DNA of 64,000 nucleotides, taken from the NCBI GenBank assembly GCA_963739625.1, contig CAVUAU010000010.1:62001-126000 (forward strand). The letters are read 5' to 3'. The notes under the pieces were generated by a model, which saw only the letters and a program-made list of their open reading frames with translations, did not search any database and was not told the DNA's origin. Shown piece by piece: positions 54,144-63,322 of the stretch (position 1 is its first letter; every line of letters begins with the position of its first letter). The DNA comes from Salinimicrobium sp963739625. Lineage in GTDB: Bacteria; Bacteroidota; Bacteroidia; Flavobacteriales; Flavobacteriaceae. The translations under genes and the position numbers were made by a program.

Positions 54144-54411
54144 TTAGCGGATGCAAATATAAAAAGCTTTTTTAAATTCTGAAGAAGAAATCAAGGTTTT
54201 TAAAAACTTATTTTCTGACACCCTGTAAATGAAGCCATTGAAAAAGAATATTTTTTGATACAAGTTTATTAATGCTTTTAAAACCTATTTGAAAAAGGGT
54301 TAAATCGACGTTAAACCTGTGCCGGAGGCTTTTAAAAATCGGAAATTATAGGTTATTTTAACCTAAAGAAATTCGCCTTTACAGGCACTTTAGAGTGAGA
54401 AGGTCTTCCCC
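54144..54411. other. Gap upstream of the CDF gene end
   Basis: Non-coding. An inverted repeat, AGTGAGAAGGT...ACCTTCTCACT (54394-54429), overlaps the 3' end of the CDF gene and may act as its transcript end. Confidence 0.4.
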
Positions 54412-55398
54412 CTACGATACCTTCTCACTTTGTTTTTGAGCCCGTTTACCTTTTTCCCATGGAGGAAGTTCCTCAACCGGGCTTATCGTAAAATCATGGA
54501 TCTTCCAGTGAATATTTCTCAAAGTATCATAGCCGGCTTCCAGATCTTCAAGCTCTATAGCACGATTTGGGACTACCGCTACCTCCCCAAAATACACCTG
54601 TCCGGCTTCTCTAAAACGTACAGCCGCCTCTTTCACCCAGGGCCAGGAATTTACATTCTGGGCTATGTCTTCAATGAGGGTGTCATTTTTATCCTGTACA
54701 TTTTTTGGGTAGCGGTCCATGAGATCGAGAGCGGCAATTTTCACCCGCGTCAGCCCGTCTTTTAAAACAGAAAGAGAAATGAACAAGGCCGCGACAGAAT
54801 CTGCCCACCACAAACCATATCCTACTCCTGCTATTCCAAGAATAGCGGCAAGAGCGGTCATATAATCGGCTTTTTGAGCGGTAGCATCAGTATGCAGCAG
54901 CTTATTGTGCATCTTTTCTGCCTTGGGCAGTTTTTTGAATCCCAGGATCATTGCAGGCACGGCACTGTAAACCAGGGCTACCATCATGATCCAGCCCATC
55001 CAAACCTGATGCCCAAAAAAAACTTTTGAACCAATTGTAGGGTGTTCAGCCTTGATCAACGATAAAGAAGAGTCCCATACCAGAAAAAGGCCCATCCCGA
55101 GCAGAGCCACAGCTCCCGCTAAAAAAGAAATTGAGAAGACCCTGTGATAACCATAAGGGAATTCCTCATTTGCACTCTTCCTGTTGATCTTTGTAGAAAT
55201 TAAGAATGCTATTGACGGCACCAGACTTAGCACATCTTCAAGCCAGGCAGACTTCATGGCCTGGGAAGAGCCCAGAGTGAGGTACATCACCACCACAACG
55301 CTTAGCAAATAGATCACAGTGATCCATTCTAAAGTCGTGGCTTGTTTCAAGACCTTCTGCAGAGAGCTGGGCAGTTCGTAATCACGAATTGTTTTCAT
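54412..55398 (-). CDS. Cation diffusion facilitator (CDF) family transporter
   Basis: The ATG at 55398 (MKTIRDYELPS) overlaps the upstream gene by 17 bp; the product has 328 residues. It has about six transmembrane segments, an ANEEFPYGYHRVF loop typical of CDF proteins (family form YP(Y/F)GYHR), a second site HTDATAQKADYMTALAA (about 174-190), and a soluble C-terminal domain with VYFGEVAVVP. CDF proteins export Zn, Co, Fe or Mn using the proton gradient. The metal is not predictable. Confidence 0.88.
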   Translation of the reverse strand: MKTIRDYELPSSLQKVLKQATTLEWITVIYLLSVVVVMYLTLGSSQAMKSAWLEDVLSLVPSIAFLISTKINRKSANEEFPYGYHRVFSISFLAGAVALLGMGLFLVWDSSLSLIKAEHPTIGSKVFFGHQVWMGWIMMVALVYSAVPAMILGFKKLPKAEKMHNKLLHTDATAQKADYMTALAAILGIAGVGYGLWWADSVAALFISLSVLKDGLTRVKIAALDLMDRYPKNVQDKNDTLIEDIAQNVNSWPWVKEAAVRFREAGQVYFGEVAVVPNRAIELEDLEAGYDTLRNIHWKIHDFTISPVEELPPWEKGKRAQKQSEKVS

Positions 55399-55825
55399 TT
55401 CCTGTCTTTTTTCTGAAGATAAAATCCTCAAGATGCTTGAGCAACCTGTTCTCGCCTTTTGGAACTAAAAAAACGTGCTTCATGTCGTAAGGGGCTGTGA
55501 GACCCGCTTTTTTCTTCCATATGGTCTTCTTGTCTATCCCGCCAACCACCACATGCAGTTCGTATTTTTCCAGCTTTTCTACCAGTTCACTTTCGGTACC
55601 TTTCTCGATCTTGAGCCGAAGGTTTTCTCTTTTTGCAAAAGCCCTAAGCTTTTCTATCTCGGAACCGGTAAACTCATCATTGGAAATTTCCACATAAGGA
55701 GGATTGGGTACGGCGCCTACTAGAAGTGCGTCTCTCCTGGCCTCTTCGAAAGAATTCTCCGGATCTTTTGGAACGCTGCAGGCCGTCACAACAGTCAGCA
55801 TTGTCAATAATATCAACTTCCTCAT
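55382..55825 (-). CDS. Lipoprotein resembling a periplasmic solute-binding domain
   Basis: The 147-residue product has lipobox VVTAC, then ALLVGAVPNPPYVEI, which matches the start of family 3 solute-binding proteins (LxVGxxxxPPF), and a second lobe-like segment ELHVVVGGIDKKT. At about half the normal length it is a partial or single-lobe version. It is translationally coupled to the CDF transporter, so it may pass substrate or signal to it. Confidence 0.7.
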   Translation of the reverse strand: MRKLILLTMLTVVTACSVPKDPENSFEEARRDALLVGAVPNPPYVEISNDEFTGSEIEKLRAFAKRENLRLKIEKGTESELVEKLEKYELHVVVGGIDKKTIWKKKAGLTAPYDMKHVFLVPKGENRLLKHLEDFIFRKKTGNENNS

Positions 55826-56106
55826 GAGAACTAATTTAATTAATCGTCTGCAGCTAAAGCTTCTGATAAAGTTAAATATTTATCAAAAAACTACTTAAAC
55901 CGCGTTTTTTTCATATTAATTTGAATTTTATTCAAGACTTTACCTTTTTACATGAAAAAAAGCCGTTCAGTTTTTCCTGATCACTACAGATTTGGTCCCG
56001 GTATAAACCAGTTCATGCGGACTTTGCTCAAGATATACTTCGAAACTTTTATGTCGGTAATAAGAACAATGATCTGGGGGAGCAACGTACCACCAATCGG
56101 TAAAAT

Positions 56107-56304
56107 CTATTCGGGGGTGATTTCAGGGCAAAAAACAAAACCACACTTCTGGCACTCCTTAAAATCGTATGCTCCCACTCTCCCCTGCGATTCAAATTTC
56201 CCGTTGCCGCACATGGGGCAATATACGTTGTTTGTAATGTCTTGATAAGATTTCCCGGTATGTCTCCTTTTTTTCTTTTTTGTTTTTACCTCTCTCTCCT
56301 TCAT
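56107..56304 (-). CDS. Small zinc-ribbon protein
   Basis: The 65-residue product has a very basic N-terminus (KTKKKKRRHTGK) and then two CxxC knuckles (YCPMCGNG, ECQKCGFVFC). It probably binds one zinc and perhaps nucleic acid. It follows the GH13 gene by 10 bp. Its role is unknown. Confidence 0.65.
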   Translation of the reverse strand: MKEREVKTKKKKRRHTGKSYQDITNNVYCPMCGNGKFESQGRVGAYDFKECQKCGFVFCPEITPE

Positions 56305-56314
56305 TTCTATTTCT

Positions 56315-57946
56315 TTATAGAAAAAACTTTCTTCTCCTTAACCATCTGTAGCCACAGCCCGAGAGTTTCAGTTTCTGGTTTTTGGGGTCAAAGCGTTCGT
56401 ACCTCTTGTCTCCGAATATTTCGCTGAAATTCTGCGGATCCTCGAGCTGCAACTCCACTTCAACATCCTCATCTGAAAAATTATGGACAGAAATTCCTAT
56501 TCCCTGATGAGATGAACGGCAAATGGCAAGTACTCTGGGGTCATTCGTCTCCAGAACCTCCACTTCTCCAAAACCAAATTCAGGACTTTCCTTCCGTAGA
56601 TTTATAGCACGTATCATCCAGTTCAAAAGAGAGTCAGGTTCGCGATGCTGGTCATTTACATTCTTCTTTTTGTAACCAAAAGGCCCTTTCTCAATAATTT
56701 TTCTTACCAATTGGTCTGGTGAGGCCTTTGAAAAGCCTCCATTCTCGTCTTCTGTCCATTGCATCAGCGTGCGCACACTTTCCCTACCTTCCAGGTCAAG
56801 GTCCTCCCCCATTCCAATTTCCTGGCCATATCGTAACACAGGCGTCCCGGGAAGGGTAAAGAGCAGGCTGTATGCCAGCTCAATTTTTTTTTGGTCATTT
56901 TGGAGCATGGGCGCTAATCTCCGCCTAATCCCGCGACCATAGATCTTCATATTCTCTTCTGGCGCAAAGGCTTTATAAACTTCTTCCCGTTCATCATCTG
57001 TAAGTCTTTCGAGGTCAAGCTCATCGTGATTGCGAAGAAAGTTAGCCATCTGTTCTTTTGGTGCCAGCCGGGGAAGATTCCGCAGTGCTTTAGTTATAGG
57101 TCCTGCTTCCTTTCTGGCAAGAGCCAAAAAAATGTAGTTATTGAGGTAAAAATTGAAGAGTAGATGCATTTCGTCTTCTTTCCCGAAATAATCTTTGTAA
57201 TGTTCGGGTTTCACATCTACCTCTGCGAGCAGAATGGCATCTTTTTTCCCTTTTTCGACATAGTCCCTGAAGGTCCTGAAGATCTCGTGAGGATCTCCCT
57301 CAAATTTCTCGTTTCCTTTTTGCCTTATCATATGTGGCGCGGCATCAATTCGAAAACCGGAGATTCCCATTTTCAGCCAAAAGTGCATGATCCTCATGAT
57401 CTCATCGCGAACATCGGGATTGGTGAGATTCAGGTCTGGCTGGTGCGTGTAAAATGTATGGTAATAGTAGGATTGTGATTCCTCATCCCATTCCCAGTTG
57501 GAACCTCCCTGTGCCTTTCCAAAAATGGCATGTTGGCCGTCATTTTCGGGCTTTTCATCACACCAGATGTAGTAATCGCGATATTTATTGTCTTTACTTT
57601 TCCTGGCTTCCTTAAACCAGTAATGTTGGTTGGATGTGTGGTTGGCAATAAGATCTATAATGATCCTAATTCCCACTTCTTCGGCGGCATCCACAAGTTC
57701 AGCGAAATGCCCGAGATCTCCCAATCGTCTATCTACCTGGTAGTAGTCCTCAACATCATATCCATTGTCCCGGTTTGGCGAAGCATAAAAAGGCAGGAGC
57801 CATACACAGGTGACGCCAAGACTCGAAAGATAGGTAAGCCTGTGGCGCAGACCTTTAAAATCTCCTATTCCGTCCCCGTCAGAATCCATAAAACTTTCAA
57901 CATCAAGCGAATATATCACTGCATTCTTGTACCAAAGATTGTTCAT
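56315..57946 (-). CDS. GH13 alpha-amylase-family enzyme, trehalose synthase-like
   Basis: The 543-residue product starts WYKNAVIYSLDVESFMDSDG, the opening typical of trehalose synthases (GH13_16). GFRIDAAPHM (nucleophile Asp, about 200), LLAEVD (general acid Glu, about 241) and FLRNHDELD (about 304) are all present. The family opening has VY rather than SLDVES in most TreS proteins, so the reaction (maltose to trehalose, or another transglycosylation) is a best guess. The N-terminus lies in a gap of 357 bp that must hold the promoter. Confidence 0.85.
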   Translation of the reverse strand: MNNLWYKNAVIYSLDVESFMDSDGDGIGDFKGLRHRLTYLSSLGVTCVWLLPFYASPNRDNGYDVEDYYQVDRRLGDLGHFAELVDAAEEVGIRIIIDLIANHTSNQHYWFKEARKSKDNKYRDYYIWCDEKPENDGQHAIFGKAQGGSNWEWDEESQSYYYHTFYTHQPDLNLTNPDVRDEIMRIMHFWLKMGISGFRIDAAPHMIRQKGNEKFEGDPHEIFRTFRDYVEKGKKDAILLAEVDVKPEHYKDYFGKEDEMHLLFNFYLNNYIFLALARKEAGPITKALRNLPRLAPKEQMANFLRNHDELDLERLTDDEREEVYKAFAPEENMKIYGRGIRRRLAPMLQNDQKKIELAYSLLFTLPGTPVLRYGQEIGMGEDLDLEGRESVRTLMQWTEDENGGFSKASPDQLVRKIIEKGPFGYKKKNVNDQHREPDSLLNWMIRAINLRKESPEFGFGEVEVLETNDPRVLAICRSSHQGIGISVHNFSDEDVEVELQLEDPQNFSEIFGDKRYERFDPKNQKLKLSGCGYRWLRRRKFFL

Positions 57947-58303
57947 GAAAAAGGTTTTTTTGAGAAATAAAGATTCGAAAAGTGGATTTCGAGACCTTCC
58001 TTTAAAAATAAAATAATGTAAAGAAATGGTTACTACTTAATCTCCTATTTAACACGGGTACAACATCTTAAGCGAAACAATAACAGAACTTTAAACCATT
58101 TTTAACTCCAAAATACTGACTGCTGTTTAAATTATAATAACCAAGTCTTCTTCTGGTGATCTGCTTCGGCTTTTAAAGTCCAGATCAACAGTGGGCGAAG
58201 GCAACGAGGTAGCTCAAGAAGAGGATGTCGGGAATGAAAGGAAACAATAACACCCGAAAATGCCATTTTTCGGTAATGTATCATTTTATAAAAATCATGA
58301 ATT
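57947..58303. other. Divergent promoter region
   Basis: A non-coding gap between the GH13 gene and a plus-strand gene. An imperfect dyad, CCGAAAATGCCATTTTTCGG, lies near 58254-58273, 30 bp before the start at 58304. No other feature is seen. Confidence 0.4.
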
Positions 58304-58957
58304 ATGAGAGGTAAACTGAAAGAAGAAGGAAACTATGAACTCTACAAAACAAACCACGGGCATGACATTTTGAACCTGGATGACGAGAATTATTTCGCTT
58401 TTGTTGAAGGCGACCAGGGCGATATGATCATCAAGTCTGACTCTGACCATAAAAAGGAAAAGACCGTGTCTAAAGGTAAGTATTACTACGCCGACTTTAA
58501 GGATGACCCTGAATTCAAGGACATGCGCCACCTGTTCATGGAAGACGGGGAGAAATTCAGGGAGATAATCCTTCCGGAAGGCCTTCCGAAGGAAAGTGAT
58601 TACCAGAAAAAACTGGTGAAGACCGATGAAAAAATTCCGAAGGAAAAGGTAAAAGAACATGTGAAAGGCAAAGGCAATAAGGGCAGCGAAGAACAGTACG
58701 AAGGCAAAAAAGAAGGTCTTCGCAATAAAACCAAGGAAGAGCTGTATGATAAGGCCCAAAAGCAGGACATAGAAGGCCGTTCAAAAATGGATAAGGAAGA
58801 ATTGATCAAGAAGCTGAAGGAGGGTGGCGAAAAATCTGAGGATCTCGAAAACAAAACAAAAGAGGAGCTTTATGACATGGCCCAGAAAAAAGACATCGAG
58901 GGCCGGTCAAAAATGGACAAGGATGAACTGGCTAAAAAACTTAGTAAGGAGAAGTAA
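58304..58957 (+). CDS. SAP/Rho-N-like repeat protein
   Basis: The 217-residue product is highly charged. The C-terminal half has two copies of NKTKEELYD-A-KQDIEGRSKM (about 142-172 and 184-214), a helix-extended-helix pattern like SAP or Rho N-terminal nucleic-acid-binding motifs. The N-terminal part (about 1-100, GNYELYKTNHGHDILNLDDE) is of unknown fold. Proteins with this layout in flavobacteria are annotated as hypothetical or Rho termination-factor-like. Confidence 0.75.
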   Translation: MRGKLKEEGNYELYKTNHGHDILNLDDENYFAFVEGDQGDMIIKSDSDHKKEKTVSKGKYYYADFKDDPEFKDMRHLFMEDGEKFREIILPEGLPKESDYQKKLVKTDEKIPKEKVKEHVKGKGNKGSEEQYEGKKEGLRNKTKEELYDKAQKQDIEGRSKMDKEELIKKLKEGGEKSEDLENKTKEELYDMAQKKDIEGRSKMDKDELAKKLSKEK

Positions 58958-58960
58958 ATT

Positions 58961-59380
58961 TTAATACCCGTTAAGAAAGAACCGAATGACATCTGTCGTG
59001 GTGACAATGCCCACGAGCCTGTCATCATCAACCACGGGTAAGGCATGAAAATCGTGTTCTAAAAAAAGGCTTCCTGCCTCCTTTACGGTTGTACCCGAAT
59101 TTATGCTCACCACCTTTTTGGTCATCACCTGCTCAATACTAAACATTTCATAGACAGTGGTTTCTATCTCGTCCTCTTCATCATTGACCGCATCTGCAAA
59201 GGAAATACGCAACAGGTCATTATAACTCAGCATCCCTACAATGCGCTCTTCGTGTACCACCGGCAAATGCCTAATATGGTTCTTTTTAAACATAGCTTCG
59301 GCGGTAGAAAGCTGGTCTGTAAGGCATAACTTCATGATATTTTTTGTCATGATCTGTGAAACCGCAACATCTGTTTTCAT
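58961..59380 (-). CDS. Two-CBS-domain protein
   Basis: The ATG at 59380 (MKTDVAVSQIMTKN) is preferred; upstream in-frame starts add an unlikely tail. The 139-residue product is two CBS domains (SQIMTKNIMKLCL...HLPVVHEERIVGML, and EQVMTKKVVSIN...HALPVVDDDRLVGIVTT). Such pairs bind adenine nucleotides and sense energy state; the partner is not given here. It is convergent with the SAP-like gene, the stops 3 bp apart. Confidence 0.9.
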   Translation of the reverse strand: MKTDVAVSQIMTKNIMKLCLTDQLSTAEAMFKKNHIRHLPVVHEERIVGMLSYNDLLRISFADAVNDEEDEIETTVYEMFSIEQVMTKKVVSINSGTTVKEAGSLFLEHDFHALPVVDDDRLVGIVTTTDVIRFFLNGY

Positions 59381-59545
59381 AATGAAGATCATTTTGGGAG
59401 TACTTCTAAAGTACAATTTTAAAAGCAGATTTTGATGGTTTTTTAGCCAATTTACATGAGCATTCTTCAATAAAAAAAGTGAAAATATTCTGATTAAGCT
59501 GAAATCTGTTATCTTGCTCTCAGAATAAAAAACTGAACTATTTCC

Positions 59546-60574
59546 ATGAAAAAAATCGTATTATTTTCTTTGGCTGTAAGCCTTATTGGCTGTAAAGCCC
59601 AGCAACCAAAAGAAATTGAAGAGGCAAATGTGATAGAATATGCTAACACAATTACGCCAGATGAATTAAAGGAACACCTGTACACCTTCGCCAGTGATGA
59701 ATTTGAAGGAAGGGAAGCCGGAGAACCCGGGCAGAAGAAGGCCGCCGAATACCTTAAGAACGAGTACAAAAAACTTGATATTCCATCGCCTCTGGGAGGT
59801 GATGATTACTTTCAGGAAGTGCCAGAAAGTGCATTTTCAAGAGGTAACGTAAAGGCATCAGAAAATGTGCTCGCCTATATCAAAGGCAGCAGTAAACCCG
59901 AAGAAATCCTGGTAATCTCTTCCCATTATGACCACGTGGGAATAGATGATGAAGGAAATATTTATAATGGAGCAGACGACGACGGTTCGGGAACCGTAGC
60001 CATCCTTGAAATCGCCGAAGCTTTTACCAAGGCTATAGAAGATGGTTTCAGACCAAAGCGCAGCATTCTTTTCCTTAACAACACGGGAGAAGAAAAAGGC
60101 CTTATTGGTTCAAAGTGGTATACAGATCATCCTGTTTTCCCATTGGCTCAAACTGTAACAGATCTTAACATAGACATGATTGGAAGAGTGGGAGAAGGCA
60201 AAGAAGATGCGGGAGATTATGTTTACCTTATTGGAAGCGATAAATTGAGTACAGAGCTGCATGAGCTTAGTGAAGAAGTGAACAACAAGTACACCAACCT
60301 GGAACTGGATTACACTTACAATGACGAGAACGATCCAAACAGGTTTTACTATCGAAGCGATCACTACAATTTCGCAAAACATGATATTCCAATCATTTTT
60401 TACTTTAACGGGGTACACGAAGATTATCACCAGATGACCGATACTCCAGACAAGATCAATTATGACCTGTTGGCCAAACGTGCCAAACTGGTATTTTTAA
60501 CTGCCTGGGAAGTAGCAAACCGCGATGAGCGCCCGTTTGTTGATAAACCTACCCTTTCAGATGCAGTTGAATAA
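59546..60574 (+). CDS. M28-family zinc aminopeptidase, lipoprotein
   Basis: The 342-residue product has lipobox SLIGC (Cys16). The metal and catalytic residues of M28 are seen in order: SSHYDHVGID (about 123), NGADDDGSGT (about 141), NTGEEKGLIGS (about 173), NIDMIGR (about 204) and a distal His in GVHEDYHQMTDT. It trims N-terminal residues from peptides in the periplasm or at the outer membrane. Confidence 0.92.
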   Translation: MKKIVLFSLAVSLIGCKAQQPKEIEEANVIEYANTITPDELKEHLYTFASDEFEGREAGEPGQKKAAEYLKNEYKKLDIPSPLGGDDYFQEVPESAFSRGNVKASENVLAYIKGSSKPEEILVISSHYDHVGIDDEGNIYNGADDDGSGTVAILEIAEAFTKAIEDGFRPKRSILFLNNTGEEKGLIGSKWYTDHPVFPLAQTVTDLNIDMIGRVGEGKEDAGDYVYLIGSDKLSTELHELSEEVNNKYTNLELDYTYNDENDPNRFYYRSDHYNFAKHDIPIIFYFNGVHEDYHQMTDTPDKINYDLLAKRAKLVFLTAWEVANRDERPFVDKPTLSDAVE

Positions 60575-60591
60575 GCCTGTTTTTCAACAAC

Positions 60592-60621
60592 AAAAAACCT
60601 CACCAGACGGTGAGGTTTTTT
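60592..60621 (+). terminator. Terminator of the M28 peptidase gene
   Basis: AAAAAACCTCACC-AGAC-GGTGAGGTTTTTT, 17 bp beyond the stop; A and T runs on both sides make it usable in both directions. Confidence 0.9.
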
Positions 60622-60629
60622 GTTTTTTA

Positions 60630-60661
60630 GAGGTGTCAAAAATGTACATTTTTGACACCTC
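60630..60661. repeat. Perfect 32-bp palindrome at the end of ligA
   Basis: GAGGTGTCAAAAATGT is followed at once by its exact complement with no loop. It lies between the M28 terminator and the ligA stop codon (60665). No T-run follows on the ligA strand, so it is not a standard terminator. Confidence 0.9.
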
Positions 60662-60664
60662 CTT

Positions 60665-62660
60665 TTATTTTATCATTTTCAGGAAATCTTCTTCGCTGAT
60701 GATGGGCACTCCTAAACTTTCGGCTTTAGTGTGTTTGCTTGGTCCCATGTTCTCCCCTGCCACCACATAGCCTGTTTTTGAGGAAATAGATCCCGAGACC
60801 TTACCTCCGTTATCCTCGATGAGTTTTTTCAGTTCATTGCGTGACATGGAAAAAACTCCTGAAACCACAAAGGTCTGTCCCTTGAGTTTGTCTGTGCGAC
60901 CGGCAAGTTCTTCGGCAGAGATCTCCAGTTGCAGCCCATATTGCTTGAGACGCTCCACGGTTCTTTGATTCTCTTCCTGTGCAAAGAACTCCACCACACT
61001 TTCGGCTATGCGTTCTCCTATTTCCTCTACTTTTTCCAACTCTTGTTGAGAAGCAGCCTTTAAGGCATCAATGGTTTTAAATTCCTTTGCAAGTTTCTTT
61101 GCTACTGTCTCTCCCACATACCGTATTCCCAGTGCAAAGAGTACCCGCTCAAAAGGGATCTCCTTTGAATTTTCAATCCCGTTAATCAGATTGTCGGCAG
61201 ATTTTTCGGCCATGCGTTCCAAAGGCAGGATCTGCTCTTTTTTTAGCTCGTACAGGTCGGCATAATTGCCAATCAATCCTTCATTCACGAGCAGGGTCAC
61301 CGTTTCTCCACCCAAACCTTCAATGTCCATGGCCTTTCTCGAAATGAAATGCTGAATGCGGCCAATCACCTGTGGCGGACAGCCGGTCGCATTGGGACAG
61401 TAATGCTGTGCCTCTCCCTCGGTTCGCACCAGCTCTGTATTGCATTCGGGACAATGGGTTATATATTCTGTTGGTTTTGATTTTGGATCGCGTTTGGTAA
61501 AATCGACACCCACGATCTTCGGAATGATCTCTCCTCCTTTTTCGACATAGACCTCATCCCCTTCTCTTATGTCCAGTTTCTCTATTTGATCGGCGTTGTG
61601 CAGGGAAGCCCTTTTGACGACCGTACCTCCCAGCTGCACAGGCTCAAGATTGGCTACCGGGGTTATGGCACCTGTTCTTCCCACCTGGTAAGTGATCTTA
61701 TTGAGGTGGGTTGAAACCTGTTCTGCCTTGAATTTGTAAGCCATGGCCCAGCGCGGAGACTTGGAGGTATGCCCCAGTTCTTCCTGCTGGTGCAGGTCAT
61801 TCACCTTTACCACTACGCCGTCTGTCTCATAAGGCAGGTCATGCCGGTGAACATCCCAATAGTTCACGTACTCCAGCACTTCTTTAAGATCTTTAGCAAG
61901 AATGGCTTCACCGGGCACCTTAAAACCCCATTCTCGAGCCTGATTAAGACTGTCATATTGCGTTTTTACCGGAAGATCGTTGCCCTTTAGATTGTACAAA
62001 AGACAATCAAGCGGCCGTCGCGCCACCTCGGCACTATCCTGCAGCTTTAAGCTGCCCGAAGCCGTATTTCTGAGGATTGGCATAAGGTTCTTCCCCTGCC
62101 TCTACTCTTGCAGCGTTGAGATGTGCAAATCCTTCATAAGGCAGCACGATCTCTCCTCCCACTTCAAATTTTTCGGGAAAGTCTCCTGCTGTGATCTTGA
62201 GCGGCACGCTGCGAATGGTTCGCACATTATTGGTCACATCATCGCCTTTAAAGCCATCCCCACGCGTTACTGCCCTTACCAGTTGACCTTTTTCATAGAC
62301 AAGATTAATAGAAGCCCCATCGTACTTGAGTTCGCAGGTAAAGTTGACCTCGCCGTCCACCTGCTTTCTAATCCTTTTCTCCCAGTTCTCCAGGTCTTCC
62401 TTAGAATAGGAATTATCCAGAGAATACATGCGATGTTCATGCTCAACAGTAGCAAAATTTTTGGTGACTGCCCCCCCTACCCGCAAGGTTGGTGAATTCT
62501 CATCGTAAAACTCAGGATGCGCCTCTTCCAGAATTTGCAGCTCCTTCAATTTTTGATCAAAGTCGTAATCAGAAATTTCGGGTTTATCGAGTACGTAGTA
62601 CAGGTAATTGTGGCGGTGCAATTCCTCTCGCAGCGCCTTTATTTTTTCTTCCGCGTTCAT
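60665..62660 (-). CDS. ligA: NAD-dependent DNA ligase, interrupted by a one-base frameshift
   Basis: Two overlapping frames make one full-length LigA. The first (62660 to 62034) has the nucleotidyltransferase domain with the active-site Lys in CELKYDGASI and ends YANPQKYGFGQLKAAG. The second continues from RNTASGSLKLQDSAEVA and has the OB fold, a four-Cys zinc finger (HCPECNTEL...HYCPNATGC), HhH motifs and a C-terminal BRCT. Homologues read YANPRNTASGSL, so there is one extra base near 62077-62083. As LigA is essential, a sequencing error or a recent mutation with readthrough is likely. It overlaps the VOC gene by 4 bp. Confidence 0.9.
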
Positions 62661-63322
62661 AGCAGTTCTAGTCTGTCGTTTTTAAAAGCAGCTCCAAAAA
62701 TGGCATTTTGGACTGAGAATTTTATTTCAAAAGCCGAAGCATAAGCAGTGTCCCCTGTGGGAATCCAGTCTTTGAGGTTTTTATCGATAATGATGAATAA
62801 GCCTTCATCATCGCCCGTAGCACAAAATCGTTGGTAGTCCCCGGTGAATTTTTGGAGTCCGAATTTACTATTCAAAAAGTTGAATTTTTCCCCTACTTCA
62901 TCTGTGGCCATTCCTATTTCGCTGAGTCCCAGAAGGCTTTTTTCTGAAAAATCTTCGGAAGCAGCAGGAAAAAGATCCCTGCGGGAAATCAACTCCACAA
63001 TATTTTGATCGGCATCATAAAAATAAATTGATTTTGCATTCCATGCGGGAAAATCAATGATATCGTCTTCACCATCTTTGAGAATTACAACCTGTTCCTT
63101 TAGCCATTCCAGGGCTTTTTCCTCCTGAAGTGCAGGAATATGAAGTGCGATATGGTAAGGAGTAGCCCATGCCTGCTGTTCCAGTTCCAGGATACTGTAG
63201 CCAAGCTTAAACTGCAGGTTTCCTTTTTCTTCTCTCACGACCGGCAGCCCCAAAACGCCTGCATAAAATCGCTTTTGCGCCTGCAGATCCCTGGTGTAAA
63301 GCTTCAAAAATTCAATTTTCAT
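62657..63322 (-). CDS. VOC/glyoxalase-like protein
   Basis: In this 221-residue product the first 120 residues are a VOC module (IEFLKLYTRDLQAQKRFYAG...LGYSILELE...YHIALHI...SIYFYDADQNIVELI), as in glyoxalase and dioxygenase enzymes. The rest looks like a second, degenerate module (EIGMATDEVGEKFNFL). The substrate is unknown. Its start overlaps the end of prmC and its end overlaps ligA, each by 4 bp (ATGA), so the three are one operon. Confidence 0.85.
   Translation of the reverse strand: MKIEFLKLYTRDLQAQKRFYAGVLGLPVVREEKGNLQFKLGYSILELEQQAWATPYHIALHIPALQEEKALEWLKEQVVILKDGEDDIIDFPAWNAKSIYFYDADQNIVELISRRDLFPAASEDFSEKSLLGLSEIGMATDEVGEKFNFLNSKFGLQKFTGDYQRFCATGDDEGLFIIIDKNLKDWIPTGDTAYASAFEIKFSVQNAIFGAAFKNDRLELL

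Noticed and set aside
58295..58759. A 154-codon minus-strand hydrophobic frame over the SAP-like gene
   Set aside because: Lys/Glu-rich repeats on the plus strand produce Phe/Leu-rich antisense text; the plus-strand gene with two repeats is the real one.
58622..58957. Repeated segments considered as a CRISPR array or tandem repeat element
   Set aside because: The repeat is a protein-level duplication (two SAP-like motifs) in frame, not spaced DNA repeats.
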